Source: a virus. From it: 52,675 nucleotides of DNA. The first letter of the stretch is position 1; every line of letters begins with the position of its first letter. The notes under the pieces are model-generated. The model was not told the origin of the DNA. It made no database searches and saw nothing but the letters and a program-made list of their open reading frames with translations. The stretch lies in the IMG/VR virus record IMGVR_UViG_3300009506_000045, positions 1 to 52,675 of that record. The stretch is one strand, 5' to 3'. Below, in pieces: positions 7,879 through 16,586 of this stretch. The translations under genes and the position numbers were made by a program.

Positions 7879-10800
7879 ACCAACGATCAAGCGGATCACC
7901 GTCCCGAACCTCTTCGCCCCGGGCGAGGGTCGTCGGATCGATCGGCTTTCGTGGCGACCCGACCTGACGCTCGCTGACCTCGTGCCGGAGGGCTGGCGGC
8001 GAGATCGTACCTGGGCCCTGCACCACGGGAAACGGGTCAACCCCCGAGCGTGGCCGGAGCGCGAGGTCGGCCCAGGGGACGAGGTGCTCTTCGTAGCCGA
8101 CCCTCGAGGGGTCGAGGCCGCGTTGATCGGAATCGGGGTCTCGGCCTGGCTCGCGGCAACGGTCGCGTTCGTCGTCAACCTGGGCCTCTCGGTCGGTCTA
8201 TCGCTGCTCGCGCAGAAGCTCCTCGCGACGGACGACCCCGGGGAGGAGGCTTCGCCGACCTACTCCTTCGGCAACCTGACCATGACCACGAGGTCGGGGC
8301 AGACGATCCCCGTGGTCTACGGGGAGCACCGGGTGGCGGGGCAGGTGCTACAGGCGGTGCCGACGAAGGACGAGGGCGGGAACGACGTGCTCCAGCTCCT
8401 CGTCGGCCTATGCGAGGGGCCGATCCAGTCGATCGGGGGGCTGACCTCGGACCAGAACGCGCTCACGGGCTCCAGCATCCCTGACGGGATCCGGGTGAAC
8501 GGGAACGCGGCGAGCGACCTGGAGGGGGTCAAGGTCTGGACGCGGCTCGGCACGAAGGACCAGGAGCCGATCCCCGGCTTCGAGGCCCTGTCGTCGGTGG
8601 TCCCGATCGACGTTACCCTCGAGAAGGACGTAGCGGTCGAGAACACCACCGAGACGGCGGTGACGGCCTTTACGGTCGTGCTGCTTCACCCTGACGGCCT
8701 CTACCGCCAGACCTCGAAGGGTAAGATCCGGTCGGAGTCGGTCTGGTACCAGGTGCGCTGGAGGAAGAACGGCGAGGCTGCGTGGTACGGTAGCGAGACC
8801 GTCGAGTACCGGGACACGAAGACGGCCCCGTTTACGAGTCACTACCGAAACGACGAGCCGGGGCAGGTCTACGGGGAGGCGGTCACGATCGACGTGGAGG
8901 TGACCAGGCTCAGCGACGACTCGGACTACCGGCACCACCGGAGCCTCAACTGGAACGCGACGATCGAACGACAAGGGGATCTCGACCTGTCCTACACGCA
9001 CATAGCGTTGGTTGGGATCTCGATCCCGGCGCAGGCCCAGGCGAACAGCGACACCCCCACGGTGACCTCCAACCTCGAGGGGAAGAAGGTTTGGCAGTGG
9101 GACCCGACCGACCTGGAGCCCACGACGACGACCTGGTCCTTCGCCTACTCAGCTAACCCGGCTCACTGCCTCGCGGACCTGGCGCTCAACGAGCGTTACG
9201 GGGCAGGGAACATCTTCACGGCGTGCGACCTGGACCTAGACGCCCTGGACGCATGGCGGCAGTACTGCGACGAGCTGGTAGACGACCTCTCGGGTACCAG
9301 CACCATGGCCAAGCGCTGGGAGCTCGCGCTCGTGCTCGACAGCCCGATGAGCTTCTGGTCGGCGGCCGGCTTGATCTCCGCGGCAGGTCGGGCCCAGCTC
9401 CTGCTCGCCGGCCAGAAGCTCCGGGTCAAGATCGAGCGCGCGGTCGACCCGGTGCAGCTCTTCACCGTCGGCAACATCGAGCGGGACTCCCTCCGGATCC
9501 AGTACACCTCGGTCGAGGATCGACCGAACCTCGTCGAGGTCCAGATCCTCAACGCGGCGACCAACTACGAGCACGACTACGCCTCCCTGCAGGACGAGGA
9601 ACGGCTCGCGGCCACGGGGGCCGAGGTCCGAAAGGAGGAGGTGACCCTCTACGGCGTCACCGCGAAGTGGCGGGCGCTACGCCAGGCGCAGTACCTGCTC
9701 AACGTAGCAAAGCTCATGCTGACCGGGATCGAGTTTCGAGCGGGCGTGGACGCGGTGGCGCTCGAGCCGGGGGACGTCTTTGCCTTCCAGCACGACGTCC
9801 CGGACTGGGACAGCAGCTTCGGGGGTCGTTGCTACGCGGCGGCGGGCAACGCGACCGTGACGCTCGACCGTGAGCTGACCGTGACGTCGACGGACGAGGA
9901 GTGGCGGGTCTGGGCGCGCACCTCCGGGACCGGAGCCGACGTGCTGCAGGACCGTCGGATCGTGGCGGACGTCGGGACCTACGCGGCCGGAACCGAGCTG
10001 ACCCTGACGTCGGACTGGGACCCCGGGGACCGGCCGGCCCAGGGAGACGTCTACGCGGTGCTGAACGCGGCGGGCTCGTCTACGATCCGGTACTACCGGG
10101 CGGTGGAGGTCGAGCTCGCGGAGAGCCTTACGCGGCGGATCTCGGGTCTCGAGTACACGGCCGACCTGTACGACGACACCCCGGACCTCGTGGTGGACGA
10201 CGAGGCGGACGATCCGATCAACCGTGGAGCGATCCCGCCGAACCCCTCCAGCCTGACCCTGACCGAGGGGGGTGACTCGACCGGCTCGACGTTGACGGTG
10301 GCGGTGGTGCCGGCGGAGTGGCCCTGGCGTTACCCGCTCCGGGTCTACATGCGGGACGCGACGGAGGGGGAGACGGAGCTCGGCCTCGAGGCCGAGATCA
10401 CGAGCCGAAAACCGCACGTCACGCTCGACACGGTCGAGAACGGGCACACGTATGTCGTCGCGGTCGCTCCGGGGGCGGCGGACGGGTCGGTCTTCCGTGC
10501 CCCGGATCGAGGCATCACCGGGTCGATCACGCTCGAGGGGCCGGTCAACTTCCCCGACGACGTGACCGGGGTGGCGGTGACCCAGAACGAGACCTTCGTC
10601 GAGGTTACCTGGACGGGGATCGACGCGGACGTGAACGATTTCCGGGAGTACGTGGTTTGGCGCGGCCAGTCCTGGGCCCTGCGTCGTGAGCTTGCCCGGA
10701 TCGCGGACCCGTACACCACACGGCTGCAAACGACGGACTGGGCGGTCGGAGACGATTTCTTCGGGGTCCGGGTGCTCTCGAACACGAGCCTCTACAGCGA

Positions 10801-11353
10801 GGCCCCGGGGCTCACGACGGCGACCCTGGCGGTGCCCTCCGGGGAGTCGACCGACACGTCCCGGGACGAGGTAAGCCTGGGCTGGACCGGCACCAAGACC
10901 AACGTCACGGTCAACGGGAACGGGGAGCTCGAGCTCTCGGCCAGTCAGACCTCGGGGACCTACGTGTCGGGCACGGTGGACGAGGGATCGAGCGCGGCCC
11001 GTCGGGTCGGACTCAACGCGCAGGCCTGGCAGGACGACGCGACGGCCTGGGACGATCTCACCTCTACCTGGTCCGAGCTGACGACGACCTGGGACGCGGA
11101 GACGGGAACGTGGGCCTCTTATGATTCGATCTGGGACTCCCGGGCGGCGAAGCTCAGGTCATGGGAGGGATCGATCCCGAGCCAGCTCTGCACCCTGGAC
11201 CTGGCGATCTCACTCGACGGCGGGGACTACCAGGCTTACGTCCCCGGGGTGTACACTTATCAGACGGTCGCGTTTAGGCTGACCCTGGCGCGGGACGACG
11301 CCACCAACCGACAGGTACGGGTCGACGCGTGCCTGCTGACGACGAGCAGCTAG
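7856..11353 (+). CDS. Tail tip attachment protein: I-like N terminus fused to J-like central fibre
   Basis: A 1165-residue protein; ATG 7856 or ATG 7868 could be the start, neither with a good ribosome-binding site. Residues 1-85 look like the beta-grasp domain of lambda gpI (ending EVLFVADPRG). A hydrophobic stretch at about 90-125 (AWLAATVAFVVNLGLSVGLS) follows, typical of the I-to-J link. The remainder has J landmarks: SGQTIPVVYGEHRVAGQVL, VLQLLVGLCEGPI, NPAHCLADLALNERYGAG. Fibronectin-like strands lie near 895-985, and near 1065-1105 there is a short run of Trp every seven residues. It forms the tail tip and probably decides host range; the C terminus is the usual receptor-facing end. Confidence 0.87.
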   Translation: MGRAMERRPTIKRITVPNLFAPGEGRRIDRLSWRPDLTLADLVPEGWRRDRTWALHHGKRVNPRAWPEREVGPGDEVLFVADPRGVEAALIGIGVSAWLAATVAFVVNLGLSVGLSLLAQKLLATDDPGEEASPTYSFGNLTMTTRSGQTIPVVYGEHRVAGQVLQAVPTKDEGGNDVLQLLVGLCEGPIQSIGGLTSDQNALTGSSIPDGIRVNGNAASDLEGVKVWTRLGTKDQEPIPGFEALSSVVPIDVTLEKDVAVENTTETAVTAFTVVLLHPDGLYRQTSKGKIRSESVWYQVRWRKNGEAAWYGSETVEYRDTKTAPFTSHYRNDEPGQVYGEAVTIDVEVTRLSDDSDYRHHRSLNWNATIERQGDLDLSYTHIALVGISIPAQAQANSDTPTVTSNLEGKKVWQWDPTDLEPTTTTWSFAYSANPAHCLADLALNERYGAGNIFTACDLDLDALDAWRQYCDELVDDLSGTSTMAKRWELALVLDSPMSFWSAAGLISAAGRAQLLLAGQKLRVKIERAVDPVQLFTVGNIERDSLRIQYTSVEDRPNLVEVQILNAATNYEHDYASLQDEERLAATGAEVRKEEVTLYGVTAKWRALRQAQYLLNVAKLMLTGIEFRAGVDAVALEPGDVFAFQHDVPDWDSSFGGRCYAAAGNATVTLDRELTVTSTDEEWRVWARTSGTGADVLQDRRIVADVGTYAAGTELTLTSDWDPGDRPAQGDVYAVLNAAGSSTIRYYRAVEVELAESLTRRISGLEYTADLYDDTPDLVVDDEADDPINRGAIPPNPSSLTLTEGGDSTGSTLTVAVVPAEWPWRYPLRVYMRDATEGETELGLEAEITSRKPHVTLDTVENGHTYVVAVAPGAADGSVFRAPDRGITGSITLEGPVNFPDDVTGVAVTQNETFVEVTWTGIDADVNDFREYVVWRGQSWALRRELARIADPYTTRLQTTDWAVGDDFFGVRVLSNTSLYSEAPGLTTATLAVPSGESTDTSRDEVSLGWTGTKTNVTVNGNGELELSASQTSGTYVSGTVDEGSSAARRVGLNAQAWQDDATAWDDLTSTWSELTTTWDAETGTWASYDSIWDSRAAKLRSWEGSIPSQLCTLDLAISLDGGDYQAYVPGVYTYQTVAFRLTLARDDATNRQVRVDACLLTTSS

Positions 11354-11366
11354 AGGAGCTTGACCT

Positions 11367-12134
11367 ATGGCCCAGACCTGGAACCTACCGATGGCCGGCG
11401 GGGACTCGATCTCCAGCAGCCGGGCGGTGCTGAACGACGGCCTGGAAGCGCTGCGAACGCTCCACTCCGGGACCTCGGCGCCGTCGAGCACGGTCGCCTA
11501 CATGCTGTGGGCCGACACGACGAACACGCTCTTGAAGATGCGCGACAGCGGGGACGCCTCCTGGCTCACGCTCGGGACCCTCGCGGCGAACCTGGGGCTG
11601 CTCCGGATCGACGGATCCAACGCCATGACCGGGGACCTCGACCTAGGGGGTAACTCGCTCGTTTTCGGGACGGCGGACGCCGACTCCTACCTGGCGGAGA
11701 CCGCGGACGACGTCGTGGCCATGAAGGTCGGGACAAGCTCGACGACGGTCATGGAGTGGGACGGGACCCTCGGTACCCCCATGGCGACGATCCGCGGTGG
11801 CCGGCTCGGGATCGATGCTGATAATGATACCTATCTCGACGGGGCGACCGGCAACGTGCTCGGGATCGTGACCGGGGGGACGGCGAGGGTCTACATCGGG
11901 AGCTATGGGCTCCGCGCGGCCGGAACGGCGAGCGCCCTCATGGCCAACGGCTCCGCGGTCTCCGCCGGGGACGCGTCCTACCTGACCCTGGTGAACCAGA
12001 ACGACACGACGGTGACCGGCACGACCTGCACCCTGGCCGGGGACACCACCCCGACGAACACGGCGCAGGACGGGTGGTTGATCGCGTGGCTCGGTACGCA
12101 GAAGATCCTGATCCCCTACTGGGTGACCACCTAG
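11367..12134 (+). CDS. Tail fibre-like protein
   Basis: A 255-residue protein following the J-like gene. The N-terminal part (residues 1-60) resembles the common fibre stem motif in which a short helix is followed by YMLWADTTNTLLKMRD. Next come DGSNAMTGDLDLGGNSL (the widespread 'M-x-G-D-L-D-M-G-G-N' fibre repeat) and Gly/Thr-rich beta strands. These proteins form trimeric fibres or decorate the tip. No enzymatic motif or chaperone domain is visible. It closes the main tail operon before the small overlapping genes. Confidence 0.72.
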   Translation: MAQTWNLPMAGGDSISSSRAVLNDGLEALRTLHSGTSAPSSTVAYMLWADTTNTLLKMRDSGDASWLTLGTLAANLGLLRIDGSNAMTGDLDLGGNSLVFGTADADSYLAETADDVVAMKVGTSSTTVMEWDGTLGTPMATIRGGRLGIDADNDTYLDGATGNVLGIVTGGTARVYIGSYGLRAAGTASALMANGSAVSAGDASYLTLVNQNDTTVTGTTCTLAGDTTPTNTAQDGWLIAWLGTQKILIPYWVTT

Positions 12135-12146
12135 GACGGAGGCCTC

Positions 12147-12458
12147 ATGCCCAGTGACTTCTACCCGCTCCCGGCGCAGGCCTACGCGAAGCTCCAGAAG
12201 CTCCGCTCGGCGGCCGAGGAGGCTACCCGCCGAGCGTGGTACTTCCTCGAGGCGGCGGCCAACGTGCTCGAGGTTCCGGAGGGTTACGTCTATGACCCCG
12301 AACGACGAGGGTTCAAACGGCCTGCAGGAGCGGGTCCGGAACCTCCTGACGGAGGTGGCGGACCTCCGTCGCTGGCGGGTAACCCAGGAGACGGCGCTCA
12401 CGAGGACGACGACGGAGCTCCGGGTGACGCGGGAGGAGGTCGAGAGGATGCGAGCTAA
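12147..12458 (+). CDS. Small hypothetical protein with disordered acidic tail
   Basis: A 103-residue protein with GGAGG before the ATG. Residues 1-50 form an amphipathic helix-rich part (YAKLQKLRSAAEEATRRAWYFLEAAANVL) and a short PEGYVYDPERRGFKRP segment. The rest is Gly, Pro, Asp and Glu rich and overlaps the next gene in another frame for 167 bases. The first half looks like a real protein; the low-complexity tail may simply reflect the other frame's constraints. Function unknown. Confidence 0.5.
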   Translation: MPSDFYPLPAQAYAKLQKLRSAAEEATRRAWYFLEAAANVLEVPEGYVYDPERRGFKRPAGAGPEPPDGGGGPPSLAGNPGDGAHEDDDGAPGDAGGGREDAS

Positions 12459-12597
12459 GCTCGAAGGCCTCGAGAGGACGGCCCAGCGGCTCGCCCTCGG
12501 GGTAGCGGAGTCGAAGGCCAAGCTCGCGGCGCTCGTCGTGATCGTGACGACCGTCGGTAGCGTGCTCGGTAACCTACTGATCCAGCTCCTGCGCTAG
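12292..12597 (+). CDS. Small coiled-coil protein with C-terminal membrane segment (holin/XhlA-like candidate)
   Basis: A 101-residue protein from ATG 12292, eight bases after GGAGGG. Residues 10-75 form a long charged helix predicted as a coiled coil (LRVTREEVERMRAKLEGLER). The last ~25 residues are hydrophobic (LAALVVIVTTVGSVLGNLL), one membrane segment. Coiled coil plus C-terminal membrane helix is typical of XhlA-like or other holin-accessory proteins, often found after tail genes. This is an inference from topology and place only. The first third overlaps the preceding gene in another frame. Confidence 0.6.
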   Translation: MTPNDEGSNGLQERVRNLLTEVADLRRWRVTQETALTRTTTELRVTREEVERMRAKLEGLERTAQRLALGVAESKAKLAALVVIVTTVGSVLGNLLIQLLR

Positions 12598-12634
12598 GGC
12601 CTCCAGCTCCCGTCTGAGGATCCCTAATTCGGCT

Positions 12635-15313
12635 CTACGGCGGGGGCTCGCTGATGATGAGCCGGCGACCACCGCTCGGGGACCGTACCAGGCGTGGCTT
12701 CTCGGGAAGCCCCTCACGGGCGGTCTCCTTGAGCACGAGGTTCCCCACGTGGAAGCGCCCCGAGGTGCCGTAGCGGCCCTTGACCAGGTGAGGCGGCAGC
12801 TCACGGATGAAACGGTGGCGGGTCCATCCGCTCCGGTCGTCCGGTTCGAGCCAAGCTAGAAAGGCCTGATGCAGCTCCTGGGTCTCGATCGCGTAGCCGA
12901 CGGCCTCGCAGGTCTCCTCCTCCAGGAATAGCTCGATGTCGGAGGCCATGAGGTCCGCCCGGGCGAGCTTCTCGAGCGTGGCGATCGCGGGGATCCGCAG
13001 GCGCTCCTCGGCTGGGGGAAGCTCCAGCTCGAGCGAGGTCCGCAGGAACGCCCCCGCCTCCGCCTCGAGCTGGGAGCGGAGCACCCGGCGAGGGATCAAC
13101 GTCTCGGGTGGCGTGACCCGGATCAGCACGATCCGGGTGTCCCCGGGGAGCACTGGCACGTGGGAGGGATCGTTCGTCGCGTGGACCCAGTGGGTCGTGT
13201 TACGCACGGGGTAGGGGGTCCCGCCCTTCGGGTGGACCAGCAAGGTCGGGGACGTCACCCAGTCCTTCAACCGGTCGTAGGCGCCTTTGGCTCGAGCGAC
13301 GTTGACCTCCTCCACCACGCAGAGCACGGCGGACGCGAGCTCCCCGTTGAAGGCCCCCTGGGAGCGTAGGGCCACGTCGGCCTTTATGTAGCCACGCCCG
13401 TCCGCGAAAAGCAGCCCCAGGGCCTCGTGGAACGTGGACTTACCTCCCAGCTCGGGTCCAAAGAAGGCGAGGTAGGGGAGCGGCTCGGTAGGGTCCTGCA
13501 GCAGCGACGCGACCCAGCAGCGTAGGTAGTCCCCGCCGGTCGTGACCGCGTGCCGCTGGCACCACGAGGAAGCCAGCACACCCTCGGTCAGCAGGTGGCC
13601 GACGTGGTCGAGCATGAGGTCCCAGGTCGGACAGCCCCCCGCGGCCGGCGTGACCGCGAGCTGGGCAGCTCGATGATTCCAGCGGCGGTTACCTGGGTAC
13701 TCGGAGGCGAACGGTTCATTGACGAGCACCCACGGGCGAAGGATCGCCTTGCCGAGCAGGAGCTCGCTCTCGGCCCGCTGGTAGCTCAGAGCGTGGAGGG
13801 CCGAGCGAAGGTTATCCTTCGGCTCCCGGGACCAGCCGGAGCGGCAACGTACGTACCAGCCCGCGTCCTGGTCCTGCGCTACCACGTGCCGCACGACCTC
13901 CTCGGTCTCGGGATCCAGCAGGGCTGGGGTTACCTCCTCGACGAGGCGAACGACCCGCTCCCAGAAACGCCCGGTGTTGCTCCGTAGCCAACCCTCCGGA
14001 CCGCCCGGATCCTCGGGCTGCCGAGGGATCCTCACCACGTACCGGTGACGGCGTTTGACCGGCTCGATCGTGGCGGGCCGGTCTAGGTAGCCGTCCGGGG
14101 ACGGATAGTCGGTGACCCCGAGCAGCTTGAGAGCCTCCTCAACGAGATCGGCCCGCTCGAACGTGTAGCCTCCGGCCGCGGTCTCGGTGCCCAAGGAGGC
14201 GAGGCAGGCTTCTTCGAAGGTCGGCAGACGATTGTAGACGCAACGGGTCCACCCGCTGGCGTCTCGCGTCCACGTCGGGGCCTCCTGTACGCCTCGCCCG
14301 TGGCGGCGAACGATCCAGGCACCATCTCCCACGGGGAACGCGAAGCAGTTCTGCTCGGTGCTCCCGGACGAGACGGTGCGGAAGATCCCGCGGAGGCCGA
14401 GCTGACGGTGCGCCTCCGCGAGCTGGGACGTGTGGCAGACCAGCATATGCCGGTCAGGGTCCCACCACCACGTGACGTCCCGCTTGGCGAACCAGCCCAG
14501 GAGCAGGCGGTGCGTGGCGTCGAGGGGCACGTGCCGGGTCCCGGCGGCGACCTCCTCGAAGGCTCCCGCCTCCGGCTCCTTGAGGACGGGGGCCGAGATC
14601 ATCGCACGGCGTTTGCCGACCGCTCGGAGGTGGAGGCGCCAGCCGGGGGGCTCACCTTCGAGAGGTGCCCCCTGACGAAGCAGCTCGTAACCTCGGGCGT
14701 CGGCGTCCCGGTGCGCGATCCAAAGCACCTGCCCGCACGTGTCGACCTTGGTCTGCAGCGGGAACGAGCAGTGCGTCTCCGCGAGCGCTAGGATGCCTCG
14801 AGCGAGAGCAGCGTGCTCCCGGTGGTTTACGGTCTCGATCGGGGTACCCGGGACCACGTAGACGTGAAGGCCAAGCCCTGACGTCGAACGGCGAAGGGTG
14901 GCCCACGGGATCGCGGCGATCTCCTCGCGGAGCTGGTCAAGCTCCTCGGGGGTCAGGCCGGCCGCGTGGTTGACGATCGAGTCGAAGTCGAAGCCGACCC
15001 AACGCGAAACCCGAGCCTGCCAGTCCCATCCGGTGAGACCGATCCCCTCGAAGTGCTCCGCGAGGTCGTAGTCCATCGGGGTCGGCACGTAGCGAGGGTC
15101 GCTCCAAGCGTGCCACGGGACGCGAAACGGACGCCAGGTCGAGGTGCCGTCCGTCCACCCGTGGCTCCGTCGACCTCGGTAGGTGCCGTCGACGCGGTGT
15201 CCTCCGTCAGCGGCGACGGTAACCTGCACCTCCATCCCTGGATGGTACAACGCGGCGAGGTCGGGGCGAGCGCGCTCGTGCAGCAGCGCAGCGATAGCGT
15301 CGGTCTGGAGCAT
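12635..15313 (-). CDS. Primase-helicase: AEP-type prim-pol fused to SF3/D5-like helicase
   Basis: An 892-residue protein and the only convincing minus-strand gene. Residues ~75-235 carry archaeo-eukaryotic primase signs: GFDFDS (acidic metal-binding pair at about 109/111) and STSGLGLHVYV (the s-x-H motif, His150). Residues ~600-740 are the helicase: Walker A GPELGGKST (619-627), Walker B SAVLCVVEEVN, and a sensor region HATNDPSHVPVLPGDTR, as in D5/DUF5906 helicases. It should prime and unwind phage DNA for the family A polymerase encoded at 18911. The start has no obvious ribosome-binding site, so translation may be leaderless or use another start. It is divergent from the kinase-like gene across an iteron region. 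Confidence 0.85.
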   Translation of the reverse strand: MLQTDAIAALLHERARPDLAALYHPGMEVQVTVAADGGHRVDGTYRGRRSHGWTDGTSTWRPFRVPWHAWSDPRYVPTPMDYDLAEHFEGIGLTGWDWQARVSRWVGFDFDSIVNHAAGLTPEELDQLREEIAAIPWATLRRSTSGLGLHVYVVPGTPIETVNHREHAALARGILALAETHCSFPLQTKVDTCGQVLWIAHRDADARGYELLRQGAPLEGEPPGWRLHLRAVGKRRAMISAPVLKEPEAGAFEEVAAGTRHVPLDATHRLLLGWFAKRDVTWWWDPDRHMLVCHTSQLAEAHRQLGLRGIFRTVSSGSTEQNCFAFPVGDGAWIVRRHGRGVQEAPTWTRDASGWTRCVYNRLPTFEEACLASLGTETAAGGYTFERADLVEEALKLLGVTDYPSPDGYLDRPATIEPVKRRHRYVVRIPRQPEDPGGPEGWLRSNTGRFWERVVRLVEEVTPALLDPETEEVVRHVVAQDQDAGWYVRCRSGWSREPKDNLRSALHALSYQRAESELLLGKAILRPWVLVNEPFASEYPGNRRWNHRAAQLAVTPAAGGCPTWDLMLDHVGHLLTEGVLASSWCQRHAVTTGGDYLRCWVASLLQDPTEPLPYLAFFGPELGGKSTFHEALGLLFADGRGYIKADVALRSQGAFNGELASAVLCVVEEVNVARAKGAYDRLKDWVTSPTLLVHPKGGTPYPVRNTTHWVHATNDPSHVPVLPGDTRIVLIRVTPPETLIPRRVLRSQLEAEAGAFLRTSLELELPPAEERLRIPAIATLEKLARADLMASDIELFLEEETCEAVGYAIETQELHQAFLAWLEPDDRSGWTRHRFIRELPPHLVKGRYGTSGRFHVGNLVLKETAREGLPEKPRLVRSPSGGRRLIISEPPP

Positions 15314-15359
15314 GATGAAGAGAGCATACCCTGCTTTACACGCGAGGGCATCGTCGAAA

Positions 15360-15476
15360 CCGAACCTGGGAACCTAGGAACCTACGTTTTTGCCTCCCCC
15401 TCTACAGTTTGGTTGACCCTTGACCTTGTTCCTGACGGGGGATAGAAAACGGAGGTTCCTAGGTTCCAAGGTTCGT
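15360..15476. promoter_or_regulatory. Divergent control region with 3 + 3 inverted 8-bp iterons
   Basis: Three contiguous units lie at 15360-15383: CCGAACCT, GGGAACCT, AGGAACCT. Three contiguous units in the opposite direction lie at 15453-15476: AGGTTCCT, AGGTTCCA, AGGTTCGT. The two arrays are about 70 bp apart and flank a stretch with overlapping TTGACC boxes (15413 and 15420) and a weak TAGAAA -10 match at 15443 for rightward transcription. One array lies about 47 bp before the primase start, the other about 25 bp before the kinase-like start. This looks like operators for one regulator acting on both divergent promoters, or part of an origin. The same iterons recur at 38990-39243. Confidence 0.72.
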
Positions 15477-15500
15477 CCGTTTTGAGACGGTGGTCCCGCT

Positions 15501-16436
15501 ATGATACGGTTCGTGATCCTGGAGGGCTGGGACGAGGTCGGTAAGACCACGCTGGCCCGCTACCTGTGCAACGCGCTCCGCTACCCCTACGTGCATATCG
15601 GTGCACCGAACGGGGACCGGCGAGACGAGGAGGAGCACCACCAGGCCGTCAACCTACCCTGCGCGGTGATCGATCGAGGCTGGTGGTCCAACCGTATCTA
15701 CGCCCCCTTGGAGGCCGGTCGCAAACCGATGGCGCTCGAGACGGTGCGGTGGTTGGAGCTCGCGGCGGCGGACTGCGCGATGGTGCTGGTCGACTGTGAT
15801 CCCGCTACATTGGCGGCGCGGTTGCGGCACGCGGACGCGTGGTCGGACCTGCTTCCCCCCGCGAGAGCTCTCGCGCACGTACGACGCACGCTCGCGGGAA
15901 CCAGGGTTCCGCCACGACGGCGGTTCGTCTACTGGACGGGGAGCGAGGCCTTACTCCCCGCGCAGGCCTGGGGTACGGTGCTCTCGCACCCGGCGGAGCT
16001 CGTGGCGGAGCTACGTCTCCTCTCGGCCGCGTACCCTGGTTGGCGCACGCACGGCGTCGGTAACCCGTACCTCGCGCAGGCGGCGCTCGTCGGGGATCGG
16101 CATCCGCGCGGAGGTCGCCCGTTCGAGCGGTCTCGTTCCGGGACGTACCTGCTGCGCGCGCTCGAGGAGCGCGCATGGACGACGGACGACCTGTACATCA
16201 CGAACGCGTGGCACAACCCAGCCCTAGCGGACGAGCTCCGCTTCATCGGCCGCAACGGCCGACCGATCGTCGCGCTCGGGGAGGAGGCGCAGAACGTGTG
16301 CCAGTTCGAGGCGTTTACGTCCGACCCGCTACGGCACCCGCAGTTCTGGTCCCGGTTCCGCCATCATCGTATAGGCGACTACGCCGCCCGCCTCGGAGCG
16401 GCGCTGGGCTTCGGCCCGCGGATCGATCCTGAATGA
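15501..16436 (+). CDS. Thymidylate-kinase-like P-loop domain fused to a UDG-superfamily-like domain
   Basis: A 311-residue protein. The N-terminal half has a P-loop, LEGWDEVGKTTLARYL, and the kinase pattern IDRGWWSNRIY and MVLVDCDPATLAARL, as in deoxynucleotide monophosphate kinases. Residues ~195-311 look different and resemble uracil-DNA glycosylase-superfamily proteins: ALVGDRHPRGGRPF, then LLRALEERAWTTDDLYITNA, RPIVALGEEAQ, and a late HPQFWSRF. The family's usual catalytic GxAPG is not intact (GDRHPRG), so activity is uncertain. It may phosphorylate a nucleotide or act on modified or damaged DNA. It is the first gene rightward from the divergent control region. Confidence 0.65.
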   Translation: MIRFVILEGWDEVGKTTLARYLCNALRYPYVHIGAPNGDRRDEEEHHQAVNLPCAVIDRGWWSNRIYAPLEAGRKPMALETVRWLELAAADCAMVLVDCDPATLAARLRHADAWSDLLPPARALAHVRRTLAGTRVPPRRRFVYWTGSEALLPAQAWGTVLSHPAELVAELRLLSAAYPGWRTHGVGNPYLAQAALVGDRHPRGGRPFERSRSGTYLLRALEERAWTTDDLYITNAWHNPALADELRFIGRNGRPIVALGEEAQNVCQFEAFTSDPLRHPQFWSRFRHHRIGDYAARLGAALGFGPRIDPE

Positions 16437-16454
16437 GACGCCGACGAAAACGGC

Positions 16455-16483
16455 TTGACGGTCACGGTATCCTGGGTTACGCT
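16455..16483 (+). promoter_or_regulatory. Candidate sigma-70-type promoter
   Basis: TTGACG (16455-16460), a 17-base spacer and TACGCT (16478-16483) form a reasonable -35/-10 pair in the 150-base gap before the gene at 16587. The -35 is strong, the -10 weak. Nothing else in the gap looks coding. Confidence 0.45.
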
Positions 16484-16586
16484 TGCGTTGGTTCGCTCCT
16501 GAGCAGGGCCCCATCCATGGCGTCGGTCGTCGGGTGGGGCTCGCCTTTATCGATACAGATCCACACCCTACTAAGGACCCCCGACC

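Noticed and set aside
15501-16436. Evidence of a full DNA base hypermodification pathway
   Set aside because: The kinase-like fusion hints at it, but I see no thymidylate synthase homologue, no pyrophosphorylase and no transferase, so it is kept only as a weak possibility.
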